64,000 bases of DNA from Marinimicrobium agarilyticum DSM 16975 (GTDB lineage: Bacteria; Pseudomonadota; Gammaproteobacteria; Pseudomonadales; Cellvibrionaceae): the NCBI RefSeq assembly GCF_000423345.1, contig NZ_AUHU01000005.1, positions 1-64,000 of the forward strand, given 5' to 3'. The position numbers and the translations under genes were made by a program. A model generated the notes under the pieces. It searched no databases and had not been told where the DNA came from. It saw only the letters and a list, made by a program, of their open reading frames with translations. Below, in pieces: positions 55,566 through 64,000 of the stretch. Every line of letters starts with the position of its first letter. The stretch's first letter is position 1.

Positions 55566-58424
55566 CTACAAACTCTCAATCCGCCGCAACTGCTCCTGCA
55601 GTTTACCCAAGGCGGATTTCAACCCTTCCAACCGATCGCGCTCCTTATCGACCACGGCTTTCGGCGCCTTGTCGACAAAGCTCGCATTGCTAAGCTTGCC
55701 CTCGGTTTTCTGAATATCCTTCTCCAACTTGGCGACTTCCTTATTCAATCGCTCCAGCTCCGCTTCCTTGTCGATCAAGCCGGCCATGGGAACGAGCAAC
55801 TCAAGGTTGCCCGCCAGGGCGGTGGCGGAGACCGGGGCTTCATCCCCCGGGTTCAACCAGGTGACGCCTTCCAACGCGGCGATTTTGATCAGCGACTGGC
55901 GGTTTTCCTCCAGGCGGCGTTGATCATCGTCCGAGCCGTTGTAAAAGAACAAAGGCAACTTCTTGGCGGGGGAGATGTTCATTTCCCCGCGGATATTGCG
56001 GATACCCAGAATCACCGCCTTGAGCCATTCGATATCCGCCGAGGCGGCTTCGTCGATTTTGGCATCGTCCGCGACCGGGTAGGGCGCCTGCATGATGGTC
56101 TCGCCCGAGGCTCCGGCCAAAGTCTTGATCTTCTGCCAGATTTCTTCGGTGATAAACGGCATCAGAGGGTGAGCCAGACGCAGGGTGGCTTCGAGCACCC
56201 GGATCAGAGTGCGACGCGTGCCACGTTTTTGCTCGGCGCTGGCGTTTTCGTCCCACAGGGTGGGCTTGGACAGCTCCAGATACCAATCGCAGTATTCGTT
56301 CCAGACGAACTCGTACAGTGCCTGCGCGGCCAGATCCAGACGGTAGCTGTCCAGGGCCTCGGTTACCGCCTTCTCCGCCACCTGCAGACGGGAAACGATC
56401 CACCGGTCGGCCAGTGAGAGAGCGATTTCACCGCCGTTTTCCCCGCAGTCCTCGCCCTCGCACTGCATCAGTACATAGCGGGTGGCGTTCCAGATTTTAT
56501 TGCAGAAGTTGCGGTAGCCTTCCACCCGGCCCATATCGAATTTGATGTCCCGCCCGGTGGAGGCCAGGGAGCAGAACGTAAAACGCAGCGCATCGGTGCC
56601 GTAGGCGGCGATGCCATCCGGGAATTCCTTGCGAGTCTGCTTTTCAATTTTCTGGGCATCCTTCGGACGCATCAATCCGTGGGTGCGCTTGGCGACGAGG
56701 CTTTCCAGATCGATGCCGTCAATGATATCGAGCGGGTCCAGCACGTTGCCTTTGGACTTGGACATCTTCTGGCCGTAGCTGTCGCGTACCAGTCCGTGAA
56801 CATAGACGGTTTCGAACGGTACCTGGGGCTTGCCGTTCTCGTCTTTGATCAGGTGCATGGTCAGCATGATCATCCGGGCGACCCAGAAGAAAATGATATC
56901 GAAACCGGTGACCAGCAGATCCGTCGGGTGGAATTTTTTCAGGAAGTCGGTCTGCTCGGGCCAGCCCAGCGTCGAGAAGGTCCAGAGTCCGGAGCTGAAC
57001 CAGGTGTCGAGCACGTCCTCGTCCTGGTGCAGTTTCGTGCTCTGGTCGAGCCTGTATTTGCTGCGGATTTCCGCTTCATTGCGGCCCACATACACCTTGC
57101 CGTTGTCGTCATACCAGGCAGGAATACGGTGGCCCCACCACAGCTGACGGCTGATGCACCAGTCCTGAATGTCACGCATCCAGGAGAAGTACATGTTTTC
57201 GTATTGTTTGGGGACGAACTGAATCCGCCCGTCTTCCACCGCCTCAATGGCCGGCTCGGCCAGCGGCTTGGTGCTGACATACCATTGGTCGGTGAGCCAG
57301 GGTTCGACCACCACGCCGGAGCGGTCGCCGCGAGGCTGCTTGAGCGCGTGGTCTTCGATTTTATCCATCAGCTCGGCGGATTCCAGCGCCTCGACAATGG
57401 CCTTGCGCGCCGCGTAGCGGTCTTTGCCGGCCAGTTCGGCGGGCAGAGCAGTGTCGATGTCGGTGCGGGTCTGACCGGCGTAGTTGAACACCTGGGCGGT
57501 ACCCAGAATGGCCGCGTCTTTATCCAGCACGTTGATCAGGGGCAGGTCATGGCGCTTGCCCACTTCGTAGTCATTGAAATCGTGCGCCGGCGTGATTTTC
57601 ACGCAGCCGGTGCCGAAGTCCTGATCCACATAATCATCGGCAATGATCGGAATGCGACGGCCCACCAGGGGCAGTTCGATGAACTTGCCCACCAGAGAGG
57701 CGTAGCGCTCGTCTTCCGGGTGCACGGCGACGGCCGAGTCGCCCAGCATGGTTTCCGGGCGGGTGGTGGCGACCACGAGATAGGTTTTGCCTTCGGCCGT
57801 CTTTTCGCCATCGGCGAGCGGATAGCGCATGTGCCAGAAAAAGCCTTTCTCGTCGTGGTTTTCCACTTCGAGGTCGGAAATGGCGGTGTGCAGCTTCGGG
57901 TCCCAATTGACCAGGCGTTTGCCCCGGTAGATCAGACCGTCTTCGTACAGGCGCACGAACGCTTCCTGAACCGCGGTGGACAGGCCATCGTCCATGGTAA
58001 AACGCTCGCGGCTCCAGTCCAGGGAGGAGCCCAACCGGCGCAGCTGGCGGGTGATGTTGCCGCCGGACTCGGCCTTCCACTGCCAGACCTTCTCCAGAAA
58101 CTTTTCCCGCCCCAGGTCGTGCCGGTCCTGCCCTTCGGCGGCCAGCTGCCGCTCGACCACCATCTGGGTGGCAATGCCGGCGTGGTCGGTGCCCATTTGC
58201 CACAGAGTGTCGTCGCCCTTCATGCGGTGGTAGCGGATCATGGCGTCCATTACCGCGTTGTTGAAGCCGTGGCCCATGTGCAGGCTGCCGGTCACGTTCG
58301 GCGGTGGGATCATGATGCAGTAGGGGTCACCCTCACCGCGGGGTTTGAAGTAACCTTTCTCTTCCCAGGTCTGGTACCACTCGCGCTCGATGGCGTGGGG
58401 GTTGTACGTTTTTTCCAAAGACAT
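55566..58424 (-). CDS. valS: valyl-tRNA synthetase
   Basis: The 952-residue class I enzyme begins [20 protein letters not shown]. It has the HIGH motif in [16 protein letters not shown] (about 42-57), the editing domain with [10 protein letters not shown] near 220, the KMSKS loop [20 protein letters not shown] (about 553-572), the anticodon-binding domain and a C-terminal coiled coil ([20 protein letters not shown]). It charges tRNA-Val and edits Thr-tRNA-Val. Start at 58424 chosen because relatives begin MxKTYxPxxIE; an upstream in-frame start at 58487 adds 21 unlike residues. Confidence 0.97.
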   Translation of the reverse strand: MSLEKTYNPHAIEREWYQTWEEKGYFKPRGEGDPYCIMIPPPNVTGSLHMGHGFNNAVMDAMIRYHRMKGDDTLWQMGTDHAGIATQMVVERQLAAEGQDRHDLGREKFLEKVWQWKAESGGNITRQLRRLGSSLDWSRERFTMDDGLSTAVQEAFVRLYEDGLIYRGKRLVNWDPKLHTAISDLEVENHDEKGFFWHMRYPLADGEKTAEGKTYLVVATTRPETMLGDSAVAVHPEDERYASLVGKFIELPLVGRRIPIIADDYVDQDFGTGCVKITPAHDFNDYEVGKRHDLPLINVLDKDAAILGTAQVFNYAGQTRTDIDTALPAELAGKDRYAARKAIVEALESAELMDKIEDHALKQPRGDRSGVVVEPWLTDQWYVSTKPLAEPAIEAVEDGRIQFVPKQYENMYFSWMRDIQDWCISRQLWWGHRIPAWYDDNGKVYVGRNEAEIRSKYRLDQSTKLHQDEDVLDTWFSSGLWTFSTLGWPEQTDFLKKFHPTDLLVTGFDIIFFWVARMIMLTMHLIKDENGKPQVPFETVYVHGLVRDSYGQKMSKSKGNVLDPLDIIDGIDLESLVAKRTHGLMRPKDAQKIEKQTRKEFPDGIAAYGTDALRFTFCSLASTGRDIKFDMGRVEGYRNFCNKIWNATRYVLMQCEGEDCGENGGEIALSLADRWIVSRLQVAEKAVTEALDSYRLDLAAQALYEFVWNEYCDWYLELSKPTLWDENASAEQKRGTRRTLIRVLEATLRLAHPLMPFITEEIWQKIKTLAGASGETIMQAPYPVADDAKIDEAASADIEWLKAVILGIRNIRGEMNISPAKKLPLFFYNGSDDDQRRLEENRQSLIKIAALEGVTWLNPGDEAPVSATALAGNLELLVPMAGLIDKEAELERLNKEVAKLEKDIQKTEGKLSNASFVDKAPKAVVDKERDRLEGLKSALGKLQEQLRRIESL

Positions 58425-58559
58425 GCGGTAACCTGTACTAAGCTTGGAAGGAATCTTTTTCTGAAGCTCAAGTCTCTGAGGCGACAAGATTCCCTACGGA
58501 CTGGCGTGAAACCCGCGATTATACAGCTTCACGCCCCACCGGCCTACCGGGAGGTGACG

Positions 58560-60224
58560 ATGGCACAGCACGGTTCTGACGATTCACTCAAGGGTCTGGG
58601 GGCGGAGACCCACGAAGTCTTCAATGTACCGCCCGCCCTGGAAGGCTACGACGCCTACCGCGAGGATGTGGCGCTGCAAGAGGCCGTAAAGGCCGGCGGC
58701 GCCCTTGCCTCCGAGCATGAACTGCATCGTCAGGGGTGCGACCTGGGCTCGCCCGAGTGGATTCAGCTCGGGTTCGACGCCAATGCTCATCCCCCCGAGC
58801 TGCAAACCCACGATCGCTGGGGTCATCGGCTGGACCGGGTGCGTTACCACGAGAGCTACCATCGCCTGATGCGCAAAGCCATCGGGTTGGGTCTGCACTC
58901 CTCGCCCTGGCGTGTACCCGGAGAGGGGGCTCATGTCCGGCGCGCGGCACTCGTGTACCTGCAAACCCAGCTCGAACAGGGCCACGGCTGCCCCATCACC
59001 ATGACCTTTGCCTGTGTGCCGGTGCTCCAGGCCCAGTCGACCCTGCCGCCGGCGTGGCTCAGCGGTATCCTGTCGCAGGAATACGATAGCAGTGACAGGC
59101 CCTATCGGGACAAGTGCGGCCTGACCATCGGCATGGCCATGACCGAGAAGCAGGGCGGTTCCGATGTGCGCGCCAATACCACCCGGGCAAAACCGGAGGG
59201 CGATCACTACCGGCTGACGGGCCATAAGTTTTTTATGTCGGCGCCCAACTCCGATGCCTTTCTTACCCTCGCCCAGACCGAAGCGGGTCTTTCCTGCTTC
59301 CTTGTGCCCCGCTGGCGCGACAGTGGTGACAAGAACGCGCTCTTGCTTCAGCGGTTGAAAGACAAAATGGGCAACCTGTCGAATGCCTCCAGTGAGGTCG
59401 AACTGCGGGCGGCCGAGGGCTACCTGCTGGGAGAGCAGGGCAGGGGCGTGGCGACCATTATCGAGATGGTGGCCTTGACCCGCTTTGACTGCACGCTCGC
59501 CTCTGCGGCTGCCATGCGCCAGGCCGTGGTCCAGGCGATTCACCACTGTGCTCACCGGCGGGCGTTCGGGCAGGCGCTGATTCGCCAACCCCTGATGCAG
59601 AATGTGCTGGCCGACCTGGTCGTGGAGAGCGACGCGGCGCTTGCCTTGGCCATGCGGCTGGCCCGGGCGCTGGATCACCCCGATGACCCGGATGAACGCG
59701 CGTTGCTTCGCATCGGCACGGCGCTGGGCAAATACTGGGTGTGTAAGCGGGTGGCGGGCCACAACGTGGAAGCGATGGAATGCCTCGGCGGCAGTGGGGT
59801 GATGAACGAATTTATGACAGCGCGCCTGTACCGCGAAGCCCCGATCAACGCCATCTGGGAAGGCAGCGGTAATATTCAGTGCCTGGATAGTTTGCGCTCT
59901 TTTGAAAAACAACCGGAAGTGCGCGCTGTCTTGATGGCGGAGTTGCGGCGTACGAAAGGGGTGGATGCCCGGTTGGACGCTCACGTCCAATACCTGGAAA
60001 CGGCCCTGGACGATCGCGAGGCGCAGGAGTATCAGGCCCGGCACCTGGCAGAATCCATGGCGCTGGCGTTGCAGGCTTCGCTCTTGTTGCGCCATGGCGA
60101 TTCTCGGGTGGCGGAAGCGTTTATCGCCAGCCGGATTGAACGCCCCCATGGGTTATACGGGAATCTGCCCAAGGGCACGCCCACCAGAGAAATAATAGCT
60201 CGGGCATTGCCAATGTATGGCTGA
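58560..60224 (+). CDS. AidB-like acyl-CoA dehydrogenase family protein
   Basis: The 554-residue flavoprotein resembles AidB/isovaleryl-CoA dehydrogenase-type enzymes. FAD-binding MTEKQGGSDVRANTTRAKPE lies near residues 198-217, LTGHKFFMSAPNSDAFLTLA near 224-243 and AMECLGGSGVMNEFMTARLY near 407-426, then REAPINAIWEGSGNIQCLD. AidB binds DNA and is part of the adaptive alkylation response in E. coli. Whether this one is a DNA-repair protein or a dehydrogenase of branched acyl-CoA is not clear. It is divergent from valS with GGGAGG near the ATG at 58560. Confidence 0.88.
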   Translation: MAQHGSDDSLKGLGAETHEVFNVPPALEGYDAYREDVALQEAVKAGGALASEHELHRQGCDLGSPEWIQLGFDANAHPPELQTHDRWGHRLDRVRYHESYHRLMRKAIGLGLHSSPWRVPGEGAHVRRAALVYLQTQLEQGHGCPITMTFACVPVLQAQSTLPPAWLSGILSQEYDSSDRPYRDKCGLTIGMAMTEKQGGSDVRANTTRAKPEGDHYRLTGHKFFMSAPNSDAFLTLAQTEAGLSCFLVPRWRDSGDKNALLLQRLKDKMGNLSNASSEVELRAAEGYLLGEQGRGVATIIEMVALTRFDCTLASAAAMRQAVVQAIHHCAHRRAFGQALIRQPLMQNVLADLVVESDAALALAMRLARALDHPDDPDERALLRIGTALGKYWVCKRVAGHNVEAMECLGGSGVMNEFMTARLYREAPINAIWEGSGNIQCLDSLRSFEKQPEVRAVLMAELRRTKGVDARLDAHVQYLETALDDREAQEYQARHLAESMALALQASLLLRHGDSRVAEAFIASRIERPHGLYGNLPKGTPTREIIARALPMYG

Positions 60225-60246
60225 TTGCTATCAATCGGATTTTTAC

Positions 60247-60317
60247 GGCGGGTGCGCTTCGCTTACCACGCCCTACGACAATATCGGGTAGGGCGCGGTA
60301 AGCGAAGCGCACCCGCC
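60247..60317. repeat. second REP pair (BIME), GC-rich variant
   Basis: A minus-strand copy (60247-60276) and a plus-strand copy (60288-60317) differ at one base from each other. They share the GTAG head and GGTAAGCGAAGCGC core with the RAYT-adjacent REPs but have GC-rich outer arms (GGCG/CGCC-like). They lie between the convergent acyl-CoA dehydrogenase and glutathionyl-hydroquinone reductase genes. Confidence 0.88.
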
Positions 60318-60328
60318 GCAGCGGCAGT

Positions 60329-61306
60329 TTACCGATTATGCGGCGCGTTCAAATCCAACTGGGGGCCTGCTGGCACCACTCGCGTCGGGTTGATGGTATC
60401 GTGGCTGTAGTAGTAGTGGTGCTTGATATGGTCCAGGTGCACCGTCTGCGCCACGCCCGGCACCTGATATAACTGACGCAGGTAATTCGACAGGTTCGGG
60501 AAGTCGGCAATCCGGTTGCGGTTGCACTTGAAGTGCCCTACATACACCGAGTCGAACCGTATCAGCGTGGTAAACAGGCGCCAGTCCGCTTCGGTCAGCT
60601 CGCTTCCGGCCAGAAACGCCTGCTTGTCCAGAATCGCCTCGACCTCATCCAGGGCATCGAACAGGGCGTGATAGGCCTTTTCGTACTTGTCCTGTCGGGT
60701 CGCAAAGCCGGCCCGGTACACGCCGTTGTTGATCTTGTGGTACACCTTTTCGTTCACCGCGTCGATGTCGGCGCGCAAGGCTTGAGGGTAAAAATCCCGA
60801 GGGGTTTTCGCCAGGTTCCAGAAGCCGCTCACCAGCATGCGGATGATTTCCGCTGACTCATTGTTGACGATGGTTTCCCGTTGTTTGTCCCACAGCACCG
60901 GTACGGTCACTCGGCCGGAGTAATCGCTTTGGGCGTGGGTGTACACCTGGTGCATACAATCGAAACCGTAGAGGGGTTCCGGTCCCTGCGTCTGGAACGC
61001 CTCATCCTGGCGGAACTCCCAGCCGTTTTCCAGCATATGGGGGTGTACCACCGACACGCTTATCACATCCTCAAGGCCCAACAGAGAGCGGAAGATCAAG
61101 GCGCGGTGAGCCCATGGGCAGGCATAGGAAACGTAAAGGTGATAGCGTCCGGCCTCGGCTTTGAATCCGCCTTCGCCGCTGGGCCCGGCGCTGCCGTCGG
61201 GGGTGACCCAATGACGAAACTGGGCGTCCTCTCGAATGAATTCGCCGCCGGTCTTCTCGGTGTCGTACCACTGGTCGTGCCACTTGCCTTTTACTAACAG
61301 GCCCAT
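60329..61306 (-). CDS. yqjG: glutathionyl-hydroquinone reductase
   Basis: The 325-residue protein is an ECM4/YqjG-type GST (Xi class). It has the catalytic Cys in YVSYACPWAHRALIF (about residues 57-71), VPVLWDKQRETIVNNESAEI (cis-Pro and glutathione Glu/Ser, about 136-155) and a C-terminal helical domain with RFDSVYVGHFKCNRNRI. It uses glutathione to reduce glutathionyl-hydroquinones. The gene converges on the acyl-CoA dehydrogenase gene across a REP pair and is divergent from the efflux adaptor gene, 280 bp away. Confidence 0.94.
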   Translation of the reverse strand: MGLLVKGKWHDQWYDTEKTGGEFIREDAQFRHWVTPDGSAGPSGEGGFKAEAGRYHLYVSYACPWAHRALIFRSLLGLEDVISVSVVHPHMLENGWEFRQDEAFQTQGPEPLYGFDCMHQVYTHAQSDYSGRVTVPVLWDKQRETIVNNESAEIIRMLVSGFWNLAKTPRDFYPQALRADIDAVNEKVYHKINNGVYRAGFATRQDKYEKAYHALFDALDEVEAILDKQAFLAGSELTEADWRLFTTLIRFDSVYVGHFKCNRNRIADFPNLSNYLRQLYQVPGVAQTVHLDHIKHHYYYSHDTINPTRVVPAGPQLDLNAPHNR

Positions 61307-61586
61307 TGCTTGCGCTCCTTTGAAATGGGTGTGTAGGGGAACGGGTGTGTGGGGTAGAGCCTAAAGGCCTTTGCCTCAGATATCCACTTGACTGTTAAGG
61401 CGAATAACCAATCTTTACATTTACTGCCTGGCCCGGCGCGGCGCTTGTCTCGTCATTTGTATGATTTTAGAGTAGCCTTTGCAGGCAAAGAGTATGCGTG
61501 TGGTGATCCATGCCCCCTCTCAAATAGTAATCATTTCCACCGCGTCGAATAACGACTTCCAAGAGCGAGATTGAGACCCTTTTACT

Positions 61587-62714
61587 ATGGCGTTATATGA
61601 GATTTTAAGGCCTTCCATCCGGGCTGTCCTGGCACTGAGCGTTGTGGTGTTGGTGGCCTGTTCTGACTCCGAAGAACAACCCGGTGGAGGGCCCCAAGGC
61701 GCTCCCGGAGAGGATCGCGAACAGCCTGTGCGGACCGAAGGGGTGACCTACCACTATGAGCAGACTTTCGTTGAAGCGGTGGGTACGTCTCGGGCGCTGA
61801 AGTCCGTTGACATACGCCCGGCGGTGACCGGGGAGGTCACCGAAGTCAATTTTGAAACGGGTGAAAAAGTTCAGAAAGGGCAGGTTCTGGTTCGTTTGGA
61901 CGATCGTGATGAACGTCTGGCGGTGGAGTTGGCGGAAGTGGCACTGAAAGATGCCGAGCGTCAGCTGGATCGTTATCGTCGCTCTCAAGAGGCCGGGGGT
62001 GTGACCCAGAGCATGATGGACGAGGCCACCAGTGCGGTCGACCGGGCTCGCATTGCCCTGAAAAGGGCGCAGGTAGAGCTGGATTACCACACGATTGAAG
62101 CGCCGTTTTCCGGTTATGTCGGCATAACAGATGTCGACCCCGGTGCCTGGGTGTCTACCGATGATGTCATTGCCACCCTGGATGACCGCGACACGCTGCT
62201 GGTGAGCTTTCAGTTGCCCGAGTTACTGTTGGGCCAGTTGGAACGTGGCCAGGGCATTCAGCTCAGTACCTGGAGTGACCGTTTCACAGTGGCCGAAGGT
62301 GAAATCGTGGAGATCGGTTCCCGCGTTGACGAAACCCGACGCACCTTCACCCTTCGCGCTCACGTCAACAATGCCAACGACTACCTGCGTCCGGGCATGA
62401 GTTTTCGAATTCAGTTGAGCCTGCGTGGCAACCGCTACCCGCGAGTGCCGGAAATTTCTCTGCAGTGGGGTGGCGAGGGCGCTTACGTCTGGACGGTCGA
62501 AGATGGCCAGGCCAAGCGGGTCACGGTCAATGTGGTGCAGCGCACCGACGATGGCGTGTTGGTCGAAGCCGATTTGCCGGAAGGCACACCGATTGTGACC
62601 GAAGGAGTCCACATCGTCAGGGCGGGGATGGATGTCCGCGTCTTGAACGCTGAGCTGGGCGATAACGACAGCTCACAACGCGCCGTGGAGACCACCGTCG
62701 GAGAAGAGTCGTGA
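61587..62714 (+). CDS. RND efflux periplasmic adaptor lipoprotein
   Basis: The 375-residue membrane-fusion protein has a lipoprotein signal with LVACS (lipobox, Cys25). The lipoyl/barrel-sandwich half VDIRPAVTGEVTEVNFETGE lies near 72-91, then an alpha-hairpin (about 105-150) and IEAPFSGYVGITDVDPGAWV near 168-187. A beta-barrel domain follows. It joins an inner-membrane RND pump to an outer-membrane channel. Its stop overlaps the permease start (GTGA). Several features (the short hairpin, acidic tail) fit the MexH/VexA-like heavy-metal or drug pumps; the substrate is not readable. No outer-membrane channel gene is visible. Confidence 0.92.
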   Translation: MALYEILRPSIRAVLALSVVVLVACSDSEEQPGGGPQGAPGEDREQPVRTEGVTYHYEQTFVEAVGTSRALKSVDIRPAVTGEVTEVNFETGEKVQKGQVLVRLDDRDERLAVELAEVALKDAERQLDRYRRSQEAGGVTQSMMDEATSAVDRARIALKRAQVELDYHTIEAPFSGYVGITDVDPGAWVSTDDVIATLDDRDTLLVSFQLPELLLGQLERGQGIQLSTWSDRFTVAEGEIVEIGSRVDETRRTFTLRAHVNNANDYLRPGMSFRIQLSLRGNRYPRVPEISLQWGGEGAYVWTVEDGQAKRVTVNVVQRTDDGVLVEADLPEGTPIVTEGVHIVRAGMDVRVLNAELGDNDSSQRAVETTVGEES

Positions 62715-64000
62715 GTGATGACAAGTCTGTACGTCCGGCATCGGATGTGAACGATCTGCCCAGCCTGAGTATTCGTCGGCCCATTCTGGTACTGGTGATC
62801 AATCTACTGATTGCGATTGCAGGTGTCGCCGCCATTCTCGCGGTGGAAGTGCGGGAGTTACCGGACATCGACTATCCCTTTGTGTCCGTTAACGGAAACT
62901 ACCCCGGTGCCTCTCCGGAAACCATGGATGCGGAAGTGACCAGCATTGTTGAAGGGGCGGTCGCCCGAGTCGAGGGCTTGCGCAACATCCGCTCCGACAG
63001 TGAGGAAGGCAACTTCCGTATGAACCTGGAGTTCAATCCAGGGATCGACCTGAACGACGCCGCCTCTGAAGTGCGCGAAGCGGTCAGCCGGGTGCAGCGC
63101 GAATTGCCGGAGGATGTGGAGCAACTGGCGGTGACCAAAGCCGATCCGGATGCCCAGGCCATTATCAATATTGCCGCTATCAGTGATGTTCTGTCCGGAA
63201 CGGAACTGACCCGACTGATCGAGCAGGATGTAATCCCCGAGCTGATTTCGGTAGAGGGGGTGGCGGATGTTCAGATATTCGGTGGCACCGACCGTGTGCT
63301 TCGAGTGGTGATGGATCCGACCCGACTCGCCAGTTTTGGCCTGGGGGTTTCGGATGTGGCCGACGCCTTGCGCAACGCGCCCTACGATGTGCCCAGCGGC
63401 AGTTTCCGCTCCAATGATCAGGAGCTGTTGGTTCGCGCCGATGCCACCGCGATTTCCGAGGAAAAGCTGCGCAGTATTGTCATCCAGGGTGATACCCAGG
63501 TAGGCGACGTGGCCCGCGTGTTTTTCTCTCCCCAGGATGCCGATTCTCTGGTTCGTTTTAATGGCCAGCCGGTGGTGGCCATGGGAGTGATCCGCCAGGC
63601 CCAGTCCAACACGTTGGAAATTTCCAATGGCATTCACGAGGCGCTGGGGCCCCTGGATGAGCGCTTGACCAACGTCGAGCTGATCGTGACCGAAGACAAC
63701 GCGACCTTCATCAAAGGCTCCGTTAAAGAGGTGATTACCAGCCTGCTGCTGACCGTGGCGATTGTGGTCGCCATCATCTGGCTGTTCATCGGCTCATTGC
63801 GAATTACGCTGGTTCCGAGCCTCGCCATTCCCATCGCGCTGGTGGGAACCGTGGCGGCCATCTGGGCCATGGGTTTTTCCATCAACATCCTGACGTTGTT
63901 GGCTTTGGTGTTGGCCACCGGCCTGGTGGTGGATGACGCGATTGTCGTACTGGAAAACATCCAGCGCCGGCGCGCCCAGGGGCTGGGGGCTCGGGCCGCC
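62711..64000 (+). CDS. RND-family efflux permease, N-terminal part (runs off the window)
   Basis: A GTG at 62711 overlaps the adaptor stop and opens a frame of 430 codons to the window edge. It has TM1 (RRPILVLVINLLIAIAGVAA, about 23-42), the porter subdomains with VPSGSFRSNDQELLVRADA-type loops, and TM2-TM4, where GLVVDDAIVVLENIQRR supplies the Asp-Asp proton-relay pair. It is the proton-driven inner-membrane pump of a tripartite efflux system. The remaining part of the 1000-residue family length lies beyond the window. Confidence 0.95.
   Translation, partial: MSDDKSVRPASDVNDLPSLSIRRPILVLVINLLIAIAGVAAILAVEVRELPDIDYPFVSVNGNYPGASPETMDAEVTSIVEGAVARVEGLRNIRSDSEEGNFRMNLEFNPGIDLNDAASEVREAVSRVQRELPEDVEQLAVTKADPDAQAIINIAAISDVLSGTELTRLIEQDVIPELISVEGVADVQIFGGTDRVLRVVMDPTRLASFGLGVSDVADALRNAPYDVPSGSFRSNDQELLVRADATAISEEKLRSIVIQGDTQVGDVARVFFSPQDADSLVRFNGQPVVAMGVIRQAQSNTLEISNGIHEALGPLDERLTNVELIVTEDNATFIKGSVKEVITSLLLTVAIVVAIIWLFIGSLRITLVPSLAIPIALVGTVAAIWAMGFSINILTLLALVLATGLVVDDAIVVLENIQRRRAQGLGARAA

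Noticed and set aside
56679-58559. A 1181-codon frame that ends in the acyl-CoA dehydrogenase gene
   Set aside because: Its first 627 codons lie antisense to valS and have the composition of a GC-rich shadow; homologous protein sequence begins only at the ATG at 58560.

Overview
The window looks like a piece of a GC-rich marine or soil gammaproteobacterial chromosome. The best guess is the Cellvibrionaceae (Marinimicrobium- or Saccharophagus-like). Three things point there: the alaS-lysC-csrA-tRNA-Ser order known from Pseudomonas-type gammaproteobacteria, a TonB-dependent receptor and a secreted GH10 xylanase-like enzyme typical of polysaccharide degraders, and a complete Entner-Doudoroff gene cluster. 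The assignment rests on recognised protein families and gene order, not on a database search.

Positions 1-6,500 are accessory. The left edge is the end of an IS21-family element whose tip abuts, in frame, a gene that has lost its 5' end. It is followed by a visibly AT-rich stretch with a degraded TIR-like remnant and two membrane-anchored proteins of unknown function. Next comes a leftward trio holding a candidate NlpC/P60-like enzyme and an exported partner that overlaps it by ATGA (a possible toxin/immunity pair), then a Phd/ParE toxin-antitoxin operon with its palindromic operator.

Positions 6,500-16,200 carry secreted or lipid-anchored proteins, a YihY/BrkB membrane protein, a GST divergent from a WYL regulator, and a TonB-dependent receptor. 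A 920-bp AT-rich region upstream of the receptor contains two near-identical LacI-type operator-like sites.

Positions 16,200-36,700 are mostly housekeeping: RNase II, a K+/H+ antiporter, a chemoreceptor, a shikimate-kinase-like protein, an Lrp regulator, adenylate kinase, an AlgP-like histone H1 mimic, TsaB, UppP, an M18 aminopeptidase, a cyclic-nucleotide-binding/rhodanese protein translationally coupled to a queuosine-tRNA mannosyltransferase-like glycosyltransferase, TrpS, BioA and the GH10 enzyme.

Positions 36,700-48,600 hold an aldo/keto reductase, a GH84-type glycosidase and the sugar-catabolic block pgi, edd, zwf, pgl, eda, gap and pyk. These genes take fructose-6-P and glucose-6-P through 6-phosphogluconate and KDPG to pyruvate and glyceraldehyde-3-P. 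A long hairpin-rich leader precedes edd.

Positions 48,600-64,000 contain an M23 peptidase, a Trm112-like protein, alaS, lysC, csrA, tRNA-Ser(GCU), a REP-associated tyrosine transposase with its own inverted pair of GTAG-headed REP hairpins, valS, an AidB-like acyl-CoA dehydrogenase, a glutathionyl-hydroquinone reductase and an RND efflux adaptor/permease pair cut by the right edge. Copies of the same REP family also lie after trpS and after the acyl-CoA dehydrogenase gene.
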